A program made the position numbers and the translations under genes. Source: Metaphire vulgaris (lineage: Eukaryota > Annelida > Clitellata > Crassiclitellata > Megascolecidae). From it: a stretch of DNA of 64,000 nt. Position 1 is the first letter of the stretch, and every line of letters begins with the position of its first letter. The notes under the pieces were generated by a model. It saw only the letters and a program-made list of their open reading frames with translations. It had not been told where the DNA came from and did not search any database. Below, in pieces: positions 1 through 12,642 of this stretch. The stretch lies in the NCBI GenBank assembly GCA_018105865.1, contig CM030842.1, positions 11,170,367 to 11,234,366 of the forward strand. The letters are read 5' to 3'.

Positions 1-120
1 ATGACACACGCGCACGCACGTCAACATACAAATTGACTCACTCGTCGATGTATATGTATCGAGAGAGAGAGAGAGAGACGTTTGGAGACAACGGCGGATG
101 CACAGCGCCCAGTGTGAATT

Positions 121-274
121 AGGGGCGTAGCCAAGAATTTGATTTGGGGGTATAATGTGGCTTGAGGGGTATAAATCTTTAAAAACTTTACAAATCTTTA
201 AAAACACATTAAAAACTTTAAGGTAAACTGATTTTGGGGTGTATATATACACCGGTACATACGCTACGCCCCTG
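121..274. mobile_element. Short MITE with AGGGGCGTAG ends
   Basis: AGGGGCGTAGCC near 121 and its inverse GCTACGCCCCTG at 274 bracket an AT-rich, TATA-containing core. Similar direct flanks (agtgtgaa) lie on both sides. It belongs to the GGGGCGTAG/TATA group also seen at 41313-43136 and 62931-63119. Confidence 0.55.
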
Positions 275-1449
275 AGTGTGAAATAGAATGAGGATAGCAT
301 TTTATTCCTTTTCGTCTATCAACTGGATGATTGCGAATTGATCCTATGGACTACTGATTGCAGCATATGACAGCCTCTGACAATGCTCTGACAACCTAAA
401 GTCACTGCGCTCATGAAATCCTAAAACCAACGCTTGTACAAAAGATAATTCGTGCGAGATTGACTGTCTAAGCAGAGGAAAACAATGTTAGACGAATTCG
501 TTGACAATGCAGATTTCGCTCTCGAGTGACAAGCGATGTTACAGAAGAAAGAACTATACGTTTTGAAGCTCTAACAGAGTGCCCTAGGCCTGTCTCGTTA
601 ACTATACGTTGCGTTTATTTGATCACGTTCCTTCTGTACACTATTCAATCTCTGGTAACTAGGAGCCCAATAAGCAAAGACGTCGGGCCTATAGCGACAA
701 TCAGTACAATGAATTTTCAGATTTCTACGGCTCTGCCTTAGATTAGCGCAAAGCATTGCAGAGCTAATACATATAAACGCAATCAATCAGTAGTTGGTCA
801 CTTCAAAAGTTCGTGGTGCTTTGAAATACTGGATATGGATTCGGGGATTTATTTTTAGCGCTGTAAAACATGTGAGCGTGAGTGAAAAGGCAGAGAAAAA
901 ACAGACAACTTGAAAGACTGTTTCCCAAATGCAATAGTCTGACTGCAATAGTCGCTATACTTACTTTTGCCATGTTCTGTCCTACTGCATATTTGCGACG
1001 TTTGCAGACTATCACTAGACATCGGACAGTGACTAAGCAAAAATTATCTAGGTATTTCAATATTTCTTTCGCGTTGCTTATGCTGCAGTATCATATGCCG
1101 TATATGCCATATGCCATTTTAAATTTATTTCTAAACCTTCCTCTGAGTAGATATTATGTTATTATTAGATAAGTATTTAGGCTTATGTAGGCTATATGTT
1201 ATTTTGTTTAGCTTTTATGGAAATTGCGGAGAAATTATGAAGAAAGAAATAAACATGTCATGTCATATGCCGCAGGAACTTTGTTACTGTGGGCGTTGCG
1301 AAGTAAATGCGTGACTCCAGGTTTCTTTAAAACCTTACGTGACAAGCCTATTAGTTTCATCAGAACTTGCAGAGGAAACAAAAATATCCCTAATGTTTGT
1401 TGCCCGGTGTTTTACAGCGCCAGTGTTGATATAGACCTATGGGGTGGTC
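275..1449. other. Unassigned AT-rich sequence
   Basis: No gene, terminal repeats or conserved protein segment recognised. The short open frames look like chance. Confidence 0.6.
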
Positions 1450-2190
1450 GGTTGTGCAAACGGGTAAGTGACCTTCGTCGTATTCTGTTTTGAGCTGCGA
1501 GTCGTAGGTCGTATCCATGACAGTCGTTCCACTCAGTGATGTTACCTAACCAAGATATTTTTCATCTGTCACGTTTTCTTGTGTCTTTTGCTAGTCCTGT
1601 CATCAGAGATCCTTCTATGGAGTCACTGTTGTTTCTCATTACGTGGCCAAAAGAGCGCCGTTTGTGAGTTCTAACGTGATTCAGTGGTTGGCAATTGGCA
1701 TTGAATATCCTGCAGATCTTTTTCGTCCATGTAATTCGCAGGAGCTTCCTGATAGGCCTACGCTTATTTTGAAATGCATGGGCACATCTCTCTTCTTTCT
1801 TTAGGGTCCAAGATTCACAGCCATAGGTTACGACAGCAGTAGCGTCACTTCACACTTTTCTTGGGACGGGCGAGATACTTTTTTGGCCAATTTTGGCCAA
1901 ATTTTGGCAATTTTTAGCACATTTTGAGCAATTTTTTGCCATCGTGGGCCAATTTTTGGGCCAATTTTGGCAAATTTGTAAATTTTTGACATTTTTTGGC
2001 AAATTTTTGGCAAATTTTTGCGACTTTTTGCACATTTCACACTTATTTATTTACACACATTATACATTATATCTTCATTTTCTTGTGGGGTTACGGCCCC
2101 CTGCCCTCTCAAATGACGCCCCTGTGCGACAGGATAACGAGAGTTTTCTTCAGACGCAGCTTTGTCACGGTACTGACTTTGGTGACGATA
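1450..2190 (-). pseudogene. Non-LTR retrotransposon RT C-terminus, broken
   Basis: On the minus strand the sequence reads CESWTLKKEERCAHAF, KLLRITWTKK, then FGHVMRNNSDSIEGSLMTG and KISWLGNITEWN, the usual C-terminus of RTE-like LINE ORFs. Stops and shifts are present, and a MITE at 1837-2124 splits it. Confidence 0.7.
1837..2124. mobile_element. hAT-like MITE, CAGTAGCGTCA / GACGCCCCTG ends
   Basis: Flanked by tacgacag (1829-1836) and tgcgacag (2125-2132), 7 of 8 bases, as an 8-bp target duplication. The core is runs of TTTTTGGCCAATTTTGGC. Relatives lie at 24138-24368 and 24552-25104. Confidence 0.75.
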
Positions 2191-2195
2191 ATGAA

Positions 2196-4600
2196 GTAAG
2201 CTCCGTGTGAGTGTTTACTGTTAGTCATTATACTGTACGATGTCTAACATTATGTTTTTTAATAGTTAAACAACTTAAAGCTGCTTAGGTGAGCCTGGTG
2301 AATCGTTATTATGGCAATGGCTTGATTTGTTGCAATGCTTTCTAAATCGCAAACGGCTTAAAATTATATGCAAAGATTTACAACTATTTTCAACACAATA
2401 CTTGCTAAATTGGATTTAAAGAATTCTGGGGATGGGAGGCAGGGTAAGGTCACTTCATACGATTGGGAACGGTGTTCTCATTGTTACTACGACAGAGGAA
2501 CGATGGGAAATGAGGAGGGGAGGAACGGGGAGAAGGGAGCGTTACCAGTGTTACCATTTTACCAAATGACCACTGATGGAGGTCGGTTAACGCGTTGTGA
2601 CGTCATATTTGAGAGGGTCTGACTTTATGCGACGACGTGTGGCGAGGGGAGAAATTAGTCAGAAAACGGCCAAAATCGCGTGACGTCATTTATGGACGGT
2701 CCCATTATTAGGCCACTCTAGTATATTGTAAATAATACAATGAAATTTTAAATATATGTAAATTGTTGCATCTACAATAAAGAAAAGTGAGCCAATAACT
2801 CTTGAGCCAATACAGGCTCTTGAATGTATACACTCCAACTGACAATACCAGTACTTTTAAAAATTAATCTTATTTCGCAATAACGCAACGAAAGCGTATT
2901 CCGACCATTTTGCTCTGAAACATAGAGTATCTCTGTTAAAAATTCGCATACACCTAGCGGTTGAGCGAGTTTGCCATACTCATAGGATTTTTTAGACGCG
3001 TAACAAAGGTTTGTTCTTGAAAAAAATTTTAAAACGATAATTTCCAAGAAATTTCATTATTTCTTTCTCTCCTTTTGTCTTATTTGGCAAAATATGAATA
3101 ATTCTGCCTAATATATTTGCCATATTTTCATTTGAATTGAATCGGAGCTTAGGTTTTGCCATTTATTCAAAACTCAGAAGATTCTTTTCAACCAACGTTC
3201 ACCAGATGGCCTAATAGATATTACATGATATGATTAGGATCGCGGTACGTTACAAAACGGCTGAAGTGGGCCGCGGTTCTAAAATGTTTGGGAATCCTTG
3301 CTTTAGACTGCTTGATATAAGGCTAAACATTTAGGGTTTGAGTTTTCCCAAACATATTATATTATTTTTAGGAGAATTATAGCCAAAGTGTTGCATTGTA
3401 CTAGGCTAGGAGTGATTTGCTTGCTGTATTTTGGCAGCTTGCAAGAAAATACCGTACACATGTATGTCCTGTATTGTCTCAAGTTTTTCACCGGACAAAT
3501 AGGCAAAATACCGGACAGTCCGGTTAAAAACCCCGGACATTTGGCAACCTTAACGGTACATAGCAAAATCCTGCCTAACGTAAAACGCTGCTGCTAACTA
3601 TCTAAAGGCAAGAGGACGCCAGCCTGTCGAGATTAATAATAATTATATAATCGAATACAATATAGCAGCAGCGATATAGGGAAACATTACTTTTCATTGG
3701 AGTAACGCTAATTCAGTAGAATTCTACAGTAGGCCTATATATATATATATGAAAATGTGTTCAACAACTAAATAAAAACGGCTTCATAGGCTTAGCTATT
3801 GCTTGGTAAATATATTGATATATTGTGTGATTCCCGCATTTACCAAAGTGCACCACACCCCGGGGCCGTCACGACGGCCGGAGGGGTCGACCCTCTTCTG
3901 CGACCACCCCCGCCTCTTGCTGCTCCGTGGTCGTACGAGCATGGACTTGCGGCTACAGCACAATTATTTTCTCAAATACAGCACTGCCCATAGCCACTCT
4001 GAGTCTTTGTCTTTTCCTGTTTAACTGTCATACATACATTACAATGCTCTTTCTTTCTAGCGTCTGATTTTCAAGTAAGATAATTAAGTAAAGGCTATTT
4101 GCGCCGCTATAAAATCGGGAGTCAAAGACGCAATCAAACAACGCATGTTCATCGAAGTCTCGGTAATTCTTTGTTTCACATCTTTGTTGACACAACTCCA
4201 GAGATCACTAAAAAGAGCAAGACACGTCTAAATGCAAACGAAACGGTCATGGAAACCGCACTGGTGTCATAAAGGAAAGGTCTTTTTGACAAAATGACAA
4301 GCATTAAAATCTCACAACTAGAATTGCTTCCATAAAACATAAGCTATCCAACAGTCCCGCATGGGTAGGCTGAATGAGTTCCGGTCCGGTAAAGAAAACC
4401 CTGGCTTTACCTCTATTTAGTACCACTTCATTTCCGGTTTAATATTGCCATTGTTTTCGGTTATAAATTGACTTGCTGTTATTAGTATATCTAAATGCAA
4501 ATTCAGGGATTTTGGCACGACGCCAAGACGTCATTGGTGTAAAACTCTAGTAACATTTTGCTATAGACCGTGTCTGCGAATTATATAGGTCCATTATTAT
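2196..4600. other. Repeat-poor gap, no gene seen
   Basis: No coding segment recognised. At 2580-2710 a GACGTCAT-TATGGACGGTCCC end resembles a Harbinger-like MITE terminus. At 3240-3310 a GGGCCGCGGTTC stretch looks like a worn hAT end. A short (TA)n lies near 3738. Confidence 0.5.
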
Positions 4601-4607
4601 ATATAGC

Positions 4608-4760
4608 GGGGTGGGATAGTTAGCAGAGTGGTAACAACACTGGACGATTGAACAGATGGTCACAGGTTCGATACCCGCAGAAGCCCTTGGATCGACTCAG
4701 CCTTACTCGCTAGAGGGCGGTGCAAATGAGAAGCAGCGTTAAGTTGCGAGGTAAAACGTG
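4608..4760 (+). mobile_element. tRNA-derived SINE (family 1)
   Basis: Pol III box A-like TTAGCAGAGTGGTAAC at about 4619 and box B-like GGTTCGATACC at about 4664 sit 45 bp apart, then GAAGCCCTTGGATCGACTCA. The same body occurs inverted at 36012-36112. The arms do not fold as a plausible working tRNA. Confidence 0.7.
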
Positions 4761-5074
4761 TGTCAAGAGAAAGTAATGGCAACCTATCCCAGATTAATGA
4801 CTTATGCCACCTACATCGTCATTTAATACAGAATCATCGATCACGCGGTGAAAGCCCACGGGTTATGCACGTCGACAAGCCCGCGTGCAATGCACGTGCG
4901 TGGCGCCTCAGATTTAGTAGAAAAGACGGCAACCAAATTATTTAATAATCACTGCTTTTAGACGATTTTGTAACTGATTTATTAAATAAGAATTTTATTA
5001 ATCGACGCTAATTAAGCTTATAACAGTGGTTTACAAGTTGAACAGAAGCTGGTATCGTCACATACTGACGCATA

Positions 5075-5421
5075 CAGAGGCGGATCTAGGGGGCAGGAGG
5101 GTACATATGTCCCCGGGCGCCGAGGTGGTGGAAGGCGCCAAAATTGGTTTAACCCCTTAACTGGGGATCCCGGATATATCCGTCCATTTTACATTGAGTT
5201 ACAGTTAAATACACGGTTAAGGGGTTAAGGTAGGGCGTTTCGCTACGGGTGATTACCTTTTTGCTTGTCAGGTTATATTCGCGAAGTTGACTGAAGAATG
5301 AAGGGGTGTCAAAATGGGCAAGAGCGGCGCCCTTTTTTGTTTTTTAGGATTTTCGTAAAGTTGAGGAGGCGCCATCAGTATGTTTTGTTCCTGGGTGCCG
5401 GACACCCTAGCTCCGCCACTG
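5075..5421. mobile_element. hAT-like MITE, exact 8-bp TSD
   Basis: Ends CAGAGGCGGATCTAGG and CTAGCTCCGCCACTG are inverted repeats. The duplication gacgcata stands at 5067-5074 and 5422-5429. It carries the TTGCTTGTCA motif at 5261-5270. Confidence 0.85.
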
Positions 5422-5622
5422 GACGCATAATTTGAATCCAAATATACCAAAATATAGTTACACATACAATTGATCTCGGCAGAAATTTAAACCCCTTGAA
5501 GGCCTTCAGTTGTCTATCTACTTGATAGTAGTCATATCGCTAAGAGGTCCGTCGAATCTTGGGTTATACACACGTCTGCTACATACGCAACTCGGACGAC
5601 TGCCTGAAATTCGACTGGTTCT

Positions 5623-8600
5623 TTATGAAATTGTTGCATTCTTCGCTGTTGTGTAATTGGTGTTGAGATTTTGAAGTCCTCTTCTGATTCCGTAAGTGTT
5701 CAAACGATACAATACATACTCCAGAACGTACATTCCATACGAGTCGATGTAGTGAAAGCTGATGGCGTAATCGCTCAGTCTGTCAAGGCTCTGTTTCGGC
5801 AGCAAAGACATAAAAGAGGTGTAATCATTAGCGTCGCCACGGGGGGCCAAATGGGGGCAAATACCCCCCCCCAACCTGCCCCAGACCACCTACCAGATTT
5901 GCGCAAATCCGGTGAGAAAGTTTTCTGTGGAGGGGAGGGGGTGAGGGGTTGGTAAGGAATCTGACACGCTAGCCCGTCCCCCCCCCCCCGCAACCAAAAA
6001 TTCCTGGCGACGCCACTGGGTGTAATGGTGTATTATTGCTCAACTGAAATGAATCACGTGCAAAATGACAAAATGGTCAAAGGTTGCAAGCAAATTACTA
6101 GCCAATAGTCTAAAGGCCAATTGAAATCCAGACCATATACACTTATACAATATAGAACTCTGTCAAAGCAACACCGCAGAGGCGTAGCGAGGGTATACGG
6201 CGTCCCGGCGCAAAACATACTGATGGCGCCCCCTTTCAACTTCAGAGAAATCTTGACGAGCAGAAGAAGGTCGTCACATATTTCTTTCATTACATGTCGA
6301 GTGAGTATGACGTATTCGCCGTTTTTCTGTTTGCTTCTTTTTTGCTGCACTAACCAAAACCCCGATTTTGGCGCCTCCCCCACCTCGGCGCCCAGGGGCG
6401 GTTGTCCCATAGCTCCTGCCCCTCTAGCTACGCCTCTGCGACACCGTCTGCAGCTGCATGGTCACCATGGTGCTAACTCCCTATTCGGTCGACGTGAATT
6501 CTTTTGTGTATTTGAGTGTCAAAGCAATGCGTTGCACATACAAGTTTGTGAACGCTCAAAAAAGAGGTATATGTGAGCGAATTCAACATTAGGCCAATTG
6601 GAAACGAAGTCAAAGTTTTGACAAACTCTATCGGTATCGTTCATCGCAATTATTAATGATCTAAGTAATATGATACTTTATTGAAAACTTCATTGCTGTC
6701 TAGCCATTGTGTTCAGCCCATGTCGTGTCAGCCACGTTCATGTCTAGACGTATTGACGTAATATGATACAGTAAGTGCCTTCTCTGTTGAAAAAATCCGT
6801 TATCGGGGAGTCTCTTAGACGGGGAGTTACAATTGAGTCAAGAGCTCCCCATCGTTCTACTACCTACCATAGATGTTGCAAACGTATAAACTGAAATAAA
6901 AAACGTAAAAACGCGTTTTTCCTGAAAATATAAAAAAGCAAAAAACGTTGAAAAAACGTTCATTTACTTTTTTAGCCAACACAAAAATTAACATGTTAAT
7001 TTTCTACTGTGGTGGCGTAATTAGTTTATAAAGGAACAAAAGCAAGACAACGAGAAACACTCATTAGTAGGCCTAATGCAGAAAACGCTATAGTAGGCCT
7101 ATTTATATATTGTGACAATTTGTTAATAGCTTTTTGAATAAATATTAATAGCATTGTCCTGGCGCCAAATTAATAAGCTCCTCTAAAAACCATAGGCAGT
7201 CAAGACACGAAACGACCATCTTAGGTTTAACTAAACGCATCACCTTCAAAGCTGGTTAAACTTATATTCTAAGAAATTCTAAGCAATTGCCGATAATATT
7301 TTTAAATACACCACACCTTTTCATATAAATTTCGTACAATTTACAACAAAAACAAGAGAATTCAACTCATTGCGGCTCGTATTTCGACATGTAAATATTG
7401 CCGTGTTTTGGCGCTAAACTTCACGTAATTGAAATTGTGTAGCGCCTTGATTAATATTTGAAAATTTTGAATCACCGCTTGTCTGACCTATGATCTAGAA
7501 ATAATGGAAATACCATATTGCAAAAAGCCGTTGAAAAGCTAAAAAATAAAAAAAACTTTAAAAAATAAAGACGTAAAACGCGTTTTTTGGCGAGAAAACG
7601 TTTAAAACGCTTGCAACATCTATGCTACCTACATTGCCAATTTGCCACTGTGCCTGCCGCATATGGTGCGCTAGCAGCACGCACTCGTTACTTATTAGTG
7701 ATGTGTGCCTGAGAAAAGCCCTAACTCGGAGTTTGTGTCAACCACTTGGTGGTTCCACCAATCGTCTTCCGAGTTTGACCATGTCAAAATTTACAGAATA
7801 GCCACTGAGTTGTGACTGCCCGTCTTGCACAGACTCTGCTTCGTTATTTTGTGAACTAATGAAATTAAGATGGGAATTATAATTATGACAAGACGTGGTT
7901 CATGCTAAGTTAAAAGAGAACAATTCTTCACCAAGTTCAAATGCGCTTGTTTCATAATAAGAGTCTGTCCATTAATTACGTCAACAATTTTTGGTCAATT
8001 TTTGACCCCTCCCCTTGTCAGCAACTGTCAAACTTTCAGTGACCTATATTAGTATGTCGAAAACTTTTGACCCACCCCAAGATCAGTGACGGGTTCCCCT
8101 AAAAAGTGTAGAAGGTTATTACTTTTTTCGGCGATGAAGACCAATTTTCTTATCAAAATTTAATGTAAAAATGTGGTGATGATGACTCTTTTGTCTTCGG
8201 GTGTCAAAATGTGGTGATGACCATTTGTTTTTTTTTGCTTGTCAGGTTTTCCGTTGTGATAAATAGTATTCCATGAAATTTTATATTTTTGGTCATTTGA
8301 AAAAATTAAATTGTTGACGTCAACTTCTCTTGACCCCCTCCCGCTGTCAACAACTGTCAAACTTTTTCAAACCTCTCCCTTAATTTGTTGACGTAGGCTA
8401 ATTGGGCCCATACTGGGCAGTCCCTAAAAGTAATTCATGCCACGTTTTCCAAGACGTTGTGCTTTATATTTCTGTGTGGTTCCTAAAGAAGATATAATGC
8501 TCTAAATTCTAAAGCAAAGTACAGTACAGTAGTCATGAGTTTTAGAATTCAAATTTTTGAAATTTGGGCGGAGGCTGGGTCACGGGTCACGGGTCAAATG

Positions 8601-10176
8601 AGCTATGAGTCAAGAGTTCAATGGGTCGTGGGTCATTTTGAGTGCAGTGGCGTAGTCAGGATTTCCGGAAGGGGTTTTGGTCATGACCAACTTCGAAAAA
8701 TCTTGACAAGCAAAAAAGGTCGTCGCCTTAAATCTTTACATTTTATACATTCTATAGCGTTTAGAAATTATTTTTGGGTCGGCAGCCAAGGATCAAGGAG
8801 CCAGAGGGTTTGTCCCAAAACCGCGTCAGAAAATAAAAATGTATGAAAAGAGATTAGAATTTTTTCGTCGGCATCCATGGGGGTTTTAACCCCAACCCCC
8901 TTGGCTACGCCACTGTTTGAGTGATCCACTTCCATTTCTGACCGATGTCCTTTTAAAAATTTAAGATTTTTACAACACAGTCGCTACTGTCATGCCAGGT
9001 CAGTTAAAGGTTATCGAGTGAATGATAATATGATGATTATCAAGTATGAGGTACTCGCCTTCTTTGCCCCCTTATATCTGACGTATGAATTGTACCATGA
9101 TGGTAAGCTGTCCGAGAGATGAGCGTGCGGATTTAAACAGTGGAATCTGGTTCTACCGAGGGCATCCGTTGAATCGCCCATAATGACCTTCAGATTTTCC
9201 ATGCAGCGTCCATATTCGACGTCCTCGAATTCAGTTTTAAATTCTCTGCACGCTTCGTTGTTCCTTTTGCCGAACCGCCGGACGGCCTCTCGGCTGGCTA
9301 CGTACCCGGCCCCTCCGCTCATGTAGCCCTGTCTGACCAAAGGCAGTAAATGCTGTCCGAAGTAGACAGGGGCGTCCCGGTCTTGACCGGACAGAAAGTA
9401 TCGGAGATTTTCCATGATTACGTACGTATCGTCGTCTGCCTTCATGAACCAATCGAAATCTTCCATATAGTCCGCGAATACCTTGTTGAAGGTGGCGTAC
9501 GTTTTCTGTGGCAGATATTCGCGTCCGTCTTTGATGTCGACGATGAGAGTTGGTATCGAGGAGTCGTTCTGTCTTGTTACGAACAACAGCTTGGTGCATC
9601 GTCGTCCCCAAGTAGCACTCACGTGTACTGCCTTAGTCTGGTGATTTTCAGGAAGGGTCATCACGAGGCAAAGAATTCGAATATCGTGAAAGAGACGGTC
9701 GGCTACTGAGCTTTCATCTGCACCGGAAACGGAACAGCATATAATCGTATGTATGCAACGAACTAAAGCACGAAGAAGTTGACTTATTGTTGGTCTCCAT
9801 AAAGTACGTGTATTTGGTATAATGAACGGGTGAGATAAAGAACCAGCGACCAGGGAAAAGGAAGAACTGAAGGAAACAAGCCCAACAAGCAACCGCTAGA
9901 TTTCTCGTACGTTTGGATGGCGTCTAATCGTCCCTCTTGTGATTGGCGATCATCTGCTGTTGATAAAAAATGTTGAAGATTCTGTCTCCGTTTCTGTCTA
10001 TCTGTTTGTCTCTGTCTGTCTTTTTGTCTCTGTCTGCCTATGTCTCTCTGTGTCTCTAGGTCTCTGGGTCTCTGTCTCTGTCTTTTTCTCTCTGTGTGTC
10101 TCCCTATATATCTCTCTGTCTCTCACTGTCTTTGTCTCTCTGTTCATCTTTCTCTGTCTCTTTTGTCTCTGTCCTC

Positions 10177-10232
<56 letters not shown>

Positions 10233-10587
10233 TTCTGGACCTCCACTTGTCGCAAAATTTAGAGAGGTTTAAGCATTGATTTAAGTGTTGGTGGTGGCTG
10301 TACTGGCTATAGCTAGTGATCTACAAACCGTTTTAATACACTGTCAAACACTTTTAATGTACAGTGTAATAAATATAATTATATTATTGGAAAAAAATCT
10401 AATCGAGTAAAAGTCTATATATTTTTCTGCAACTGTAGGAAGAATTTAATACCACGTCCTCTGTAACTGCATATTATGCTGACCACTAATTGAGACAATT
10501 TGAACATTCATTTTCATCGAATGTTAAAATTAGTTCAAACGCATCGCATATATAATCAAAGCGCTCTTTGAGAGTTGGTATCGTTCA

Positions 10588-10643
<56 letters not shown>

Positions 10644-11814
10644 TTTTGCCAAAGCATGAATTTTGAAACATTTATAGTGAGAATCGGTACGGAAACTTAT
10701 TCTGTAACCATGTCAGCAGTGGCGTCGCTAGGGTTGGTGTCACCCAGTGCGGTAAAATCGTGGTGTCACCCATTTAGACTTGGGACCTCTTCTAAATCAT
10801 TCTTATTTTTATTTTTCCTTCTCAAATACCGTGACAAGCAAAAAAAGGTCATCCTTGTTTGGTGTCACCCCCCTAGATGGTGTCACCCGGTGCGGTCCGC
10901 ACCCCCCGCACCCCCTCTCGACGCCACTGCCTGTCAACAGAATGTTCATGCACTAGACGTCTATTGCGGTAGCATAAATGCCTACCTTAAAGAACAAAGA
11001 AGAAATAATGGGCGTAGTAATTTCACATTACTGTTAGAATAGGCCTACTTCTGTCTACGAAAATAGTAAAAATATTATCTTCTAAGAAAGTTCTTCGATA
11101 TTCGTACGAAATGTGAACTCACGACCATCTGAAGAGCATATTGACCTCTCTCATCACTCAGCTATAGACCCTACCAGTGGGGGCTCCACATGAGGGGCCG
11201 GTGGTCGTGCCCCCTATTGAATGCCTGTCCCCAGTGGCCCCCTGTTGAGATACTATACTTGCTGCTACATACCTATCAACAAATGGTTGGCATTATGCTT
11301 AGAAGTTGCCACCCCAACGCCCCCCACACTTGCCAAATCCTGAAGCCGCCACTGGGGGGTCTACACAATCTTATCGTTGATCAATAGAGTTGCTAATAAC
11401 TGCAGTTTGTCAGCTAAAAACAATCCATTGTCTCAGATTGAAATTTAAATACAGAAAGGCCCATAAAACGAATTTCAAGGCATGAGTCGTAAACATTTGC
11501 ATAGCGGTTTCTACCCGTTTGGTCTGTGACCTGATAATAAATGTTTTTTTTACAGATTTTGATTATCATCAGTGTTACATATATAGGCCCTACTTTTGTG
11601 CTAGCGAAAGAGGTACGGATTGACTTATGTATTCGTTTCCGTAAAAACCTTTATTCTGAGTGTCGTCTTCTTTCTTCCGAACGCTGCTCTGCATGCTCCA
11701 GTTGATTGCTCCGAGAGTCGAATCAAAGTGAAAACTGAAAATCGACAGAAATATTCCGACGACGAATCCAACGAGAAAATTCGAGCAAGCGTTTCCTCCG
11801 GCCAGCAGCAGCAT
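5623..11814 (-). CDS. C1GALT1: Core-1 beta-1,3-galactosyltransferase, three coding exons
   Basis: The family transfers galactose from UDP-Gal to GalNAc on Ser/Thr (T antigen) as a type II Golgi membrane enzyme. My model, read on the minus strand, is exon 1 11814-11625, exon 2 9717-9083 and exon 3 5790-5623. Phases close and give 330 codons; human C1GALT1 has 363. Exon 1 carries a short cytoplasmic end and a hydrophobic anchor at about residues 12-31. Exon 2 holds the catalytic domain: RILCLVMT at 77-84, TWGRRC, the metal-binding DDD at 158-160 in KADDDTYV, SGGAGYV at 197-203, and EDVEYGRCM. Exon 3 carries AISFHYID and LEYVLYRL, matching the family C-terminus. The CC pair normally just before SD-AVSFHY is replaced by RL. 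The exon 2 donor (TAC then GTCAGA) and exon 1 donor (GTCAAT) were chosen by phase and are the weakest points. The open frame in exon 2 runs upstream of its acceptor, but that part is intron. A paralogue of C1GALT1 is possible. Confidence 0.88.
5826..6018. mobile_element. hAT-like MITE in C1GALT1 intron 2
   Basis: Ends CATTAGCGTCGCCACG and TGGCGACGCCACTG, with ggtgtaat duplicated at 5818-5825 and 6019-6026. It begins 36 bp from exon 3, across the acceptor region. Confidence 0.8.
6177..6438. mobile_element. hAT-like MITE in C1GALT1 intron 2
   Basis: Ends CAGAGGCGTAGCGAGGG and TCTAGCTACGCCTCTG. Flanks caacaccg and cgacaccg agree at 7 of 8 bases. The GACGAGCAGAAGAAGGTCGT variant of the shared motif is at about 6255. 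Confidence 0.8.
6868..7624. mobile_element. 757-bp hAT-like element, CATAGATGTTGCAA ends
   Basis: CATAGATGTTGCAAACG opens and CGCTTGCAACATCTATG closes it, with ctacctac exactly duplicated at 6860-6867 and 7625-7632. The termini are rich in AAAACG/CGTTTT runs. No transposase. Related to the insertion at 20685-21667. Confidence 0.9.
7961..8424. mobile_element. Harbinger-like MITE, GTCTGTCCATTAATTACGTC end
   Basis: Flanked by TAA on both sides. The 5' arm GTCCATTAATTACGTCAACA is partly matched by TTGTTGACGTAGGCTAAT at the other end, which is worn. Relatives with TTA or CTA duplications are at 37340, 52231 and 63421. It holds TTGCTTGTCAGG at about 8235. Confidence 0.75.
8645..8915. mobile_element. 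271-bp hAT-like MITE, exact TSD
   Basis: Ends CAGTGGCGTAGTCAGG and CCTTGGCTACGCCACTG; tttgagtg is duplicated at 8637-8644 and 8916-8923. The motif TGACAAGCAAAAAAGGTCGT lies at 8704-8723. It sits in C1GALT1 intron 2. Confidence 0.9.
9966..10229. repeat. (TCTG/CTCT)n low-complexity tract
   Basis: Pyrimidine-rich tract ending in about 55 bp of pure (CT)n at 10174-10228, in C1GALT1 intron 1. Long open frames over it are artefacts. Confidence 0.9.
10591..10640. repeat. (TA)n microsatellite
   Basis: About 50 bp of perfect TA repeat in C1GALT1 intron 1. Confidence 0.95.
10717..10929. mobile_element. hAT-like MITE in C1GALT1 intron 1
   Basis: Ends CAGTGGCGTCGCTAGG and CTCGACGCCACTG. Flanks catgtcag and cctgtcaa agree at 6 of 8. 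The motif TGACAAGCAAAAAAAGGTCA is at 10832. A worn relative (GTGGGGGCTCCACA ... GAAGCCGCCACTG) lies at about 11171-11354. Confidence 0.75.
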
Positions 11815-12642
11815 CTCGGGGCTCTGTCGGGACTAGAAGTCGCTTCAGTCTATTGTTAAACTATTGTTACTAATTACTCGACTTCACTTGCATGTTCTCA
11901 GAATTCAATTTCTCGATTATAGGGTCAAGTTTTCTTAGCGTTGCTGCACGTATTGAGGAATAAGGAAACCCAGTACATCGCATAACAGTGGCCTAATCTT
12001 ACTAGACAGCTAGTAGATTGTCATTGATACCATGGCCACGTATCTGCCTCCACGTTGTAGTAGCTTCGTGTGCCATAAAATTCAAGGCGCGTTGTCTCAA
12101 ATATAGGCACAACCAACTATCTGTCATCGGAGAGACGCATTAATGAAAACAGTAGGCATATCTGTTTTTAGCGACACTGGAGCGGCCATCTTGGTTGCGC
12201 ACTAGAATGTTCGTCGCAGATCGTCCAGCATCGAATGGTGCGATTGTCTTGCCCATAAAATGCTCGCTTAAATAGTAGACGGAGAATTAGATTTCAGTTA
12301 GGCCTAGGCTCACAAAAATGCCTTTCGCTAAGCGCGCTGATGTTAATAAATTTCTCTCGCCAGTCTCAATTTGATCGCTGGGCTTGTTTTGCAGACCCAA
12401 AATAACAGCGTCGACGGAAGTACTCCACCTCAATTGGACATCATTTGAAAACTTTTAAATTACTAAAATATCGCACTTTAAAATTGTCAATTTCTTTGAT
12501 TTAATACAATTCCAAAGCATTTACTACATGCCAAAATTGCAAAATAAAAGGGAGCACATCGACCATTTTCTCTGACGAGCAAAAACCCCCATCGCTATGG
12601 AATAATTTTTTACACAGTCACGTACTTCTTACTTCTTCTCTA
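11815..12642. other. Upstream flank of C1GALT1
   Basis: Presumed 5' UTR and promoter side of the minus-strand gene. I see no TATA box or other clear element, and no gene. Confidence 0.4.

Noticed and set aside
4608..4760. Possible tRNA gene
   Set aside because: Boxes A and B are present but the stems do not pair properly, and the downstream body recurs at 36012; it is a SINE.
9718..9892. Upstream part of the C1GALT1 exon 2 open frame
   Set aside because: It starts at TTG after a stop, and a good acceptor (TTCCGGTGCAG) ends at 9718; the real N-terminus lies in exon 1 at 11814.
9939..10262. Ser/Leu-rich ORFs on both strands
   Set aside because: They come from the TCTG/CT tract; no gene-like composition.
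10575..11042. 155-codon ORF starting with a Tyr-Ile run
   Set aside because: It reads through a (TA)n tract and a MITE.
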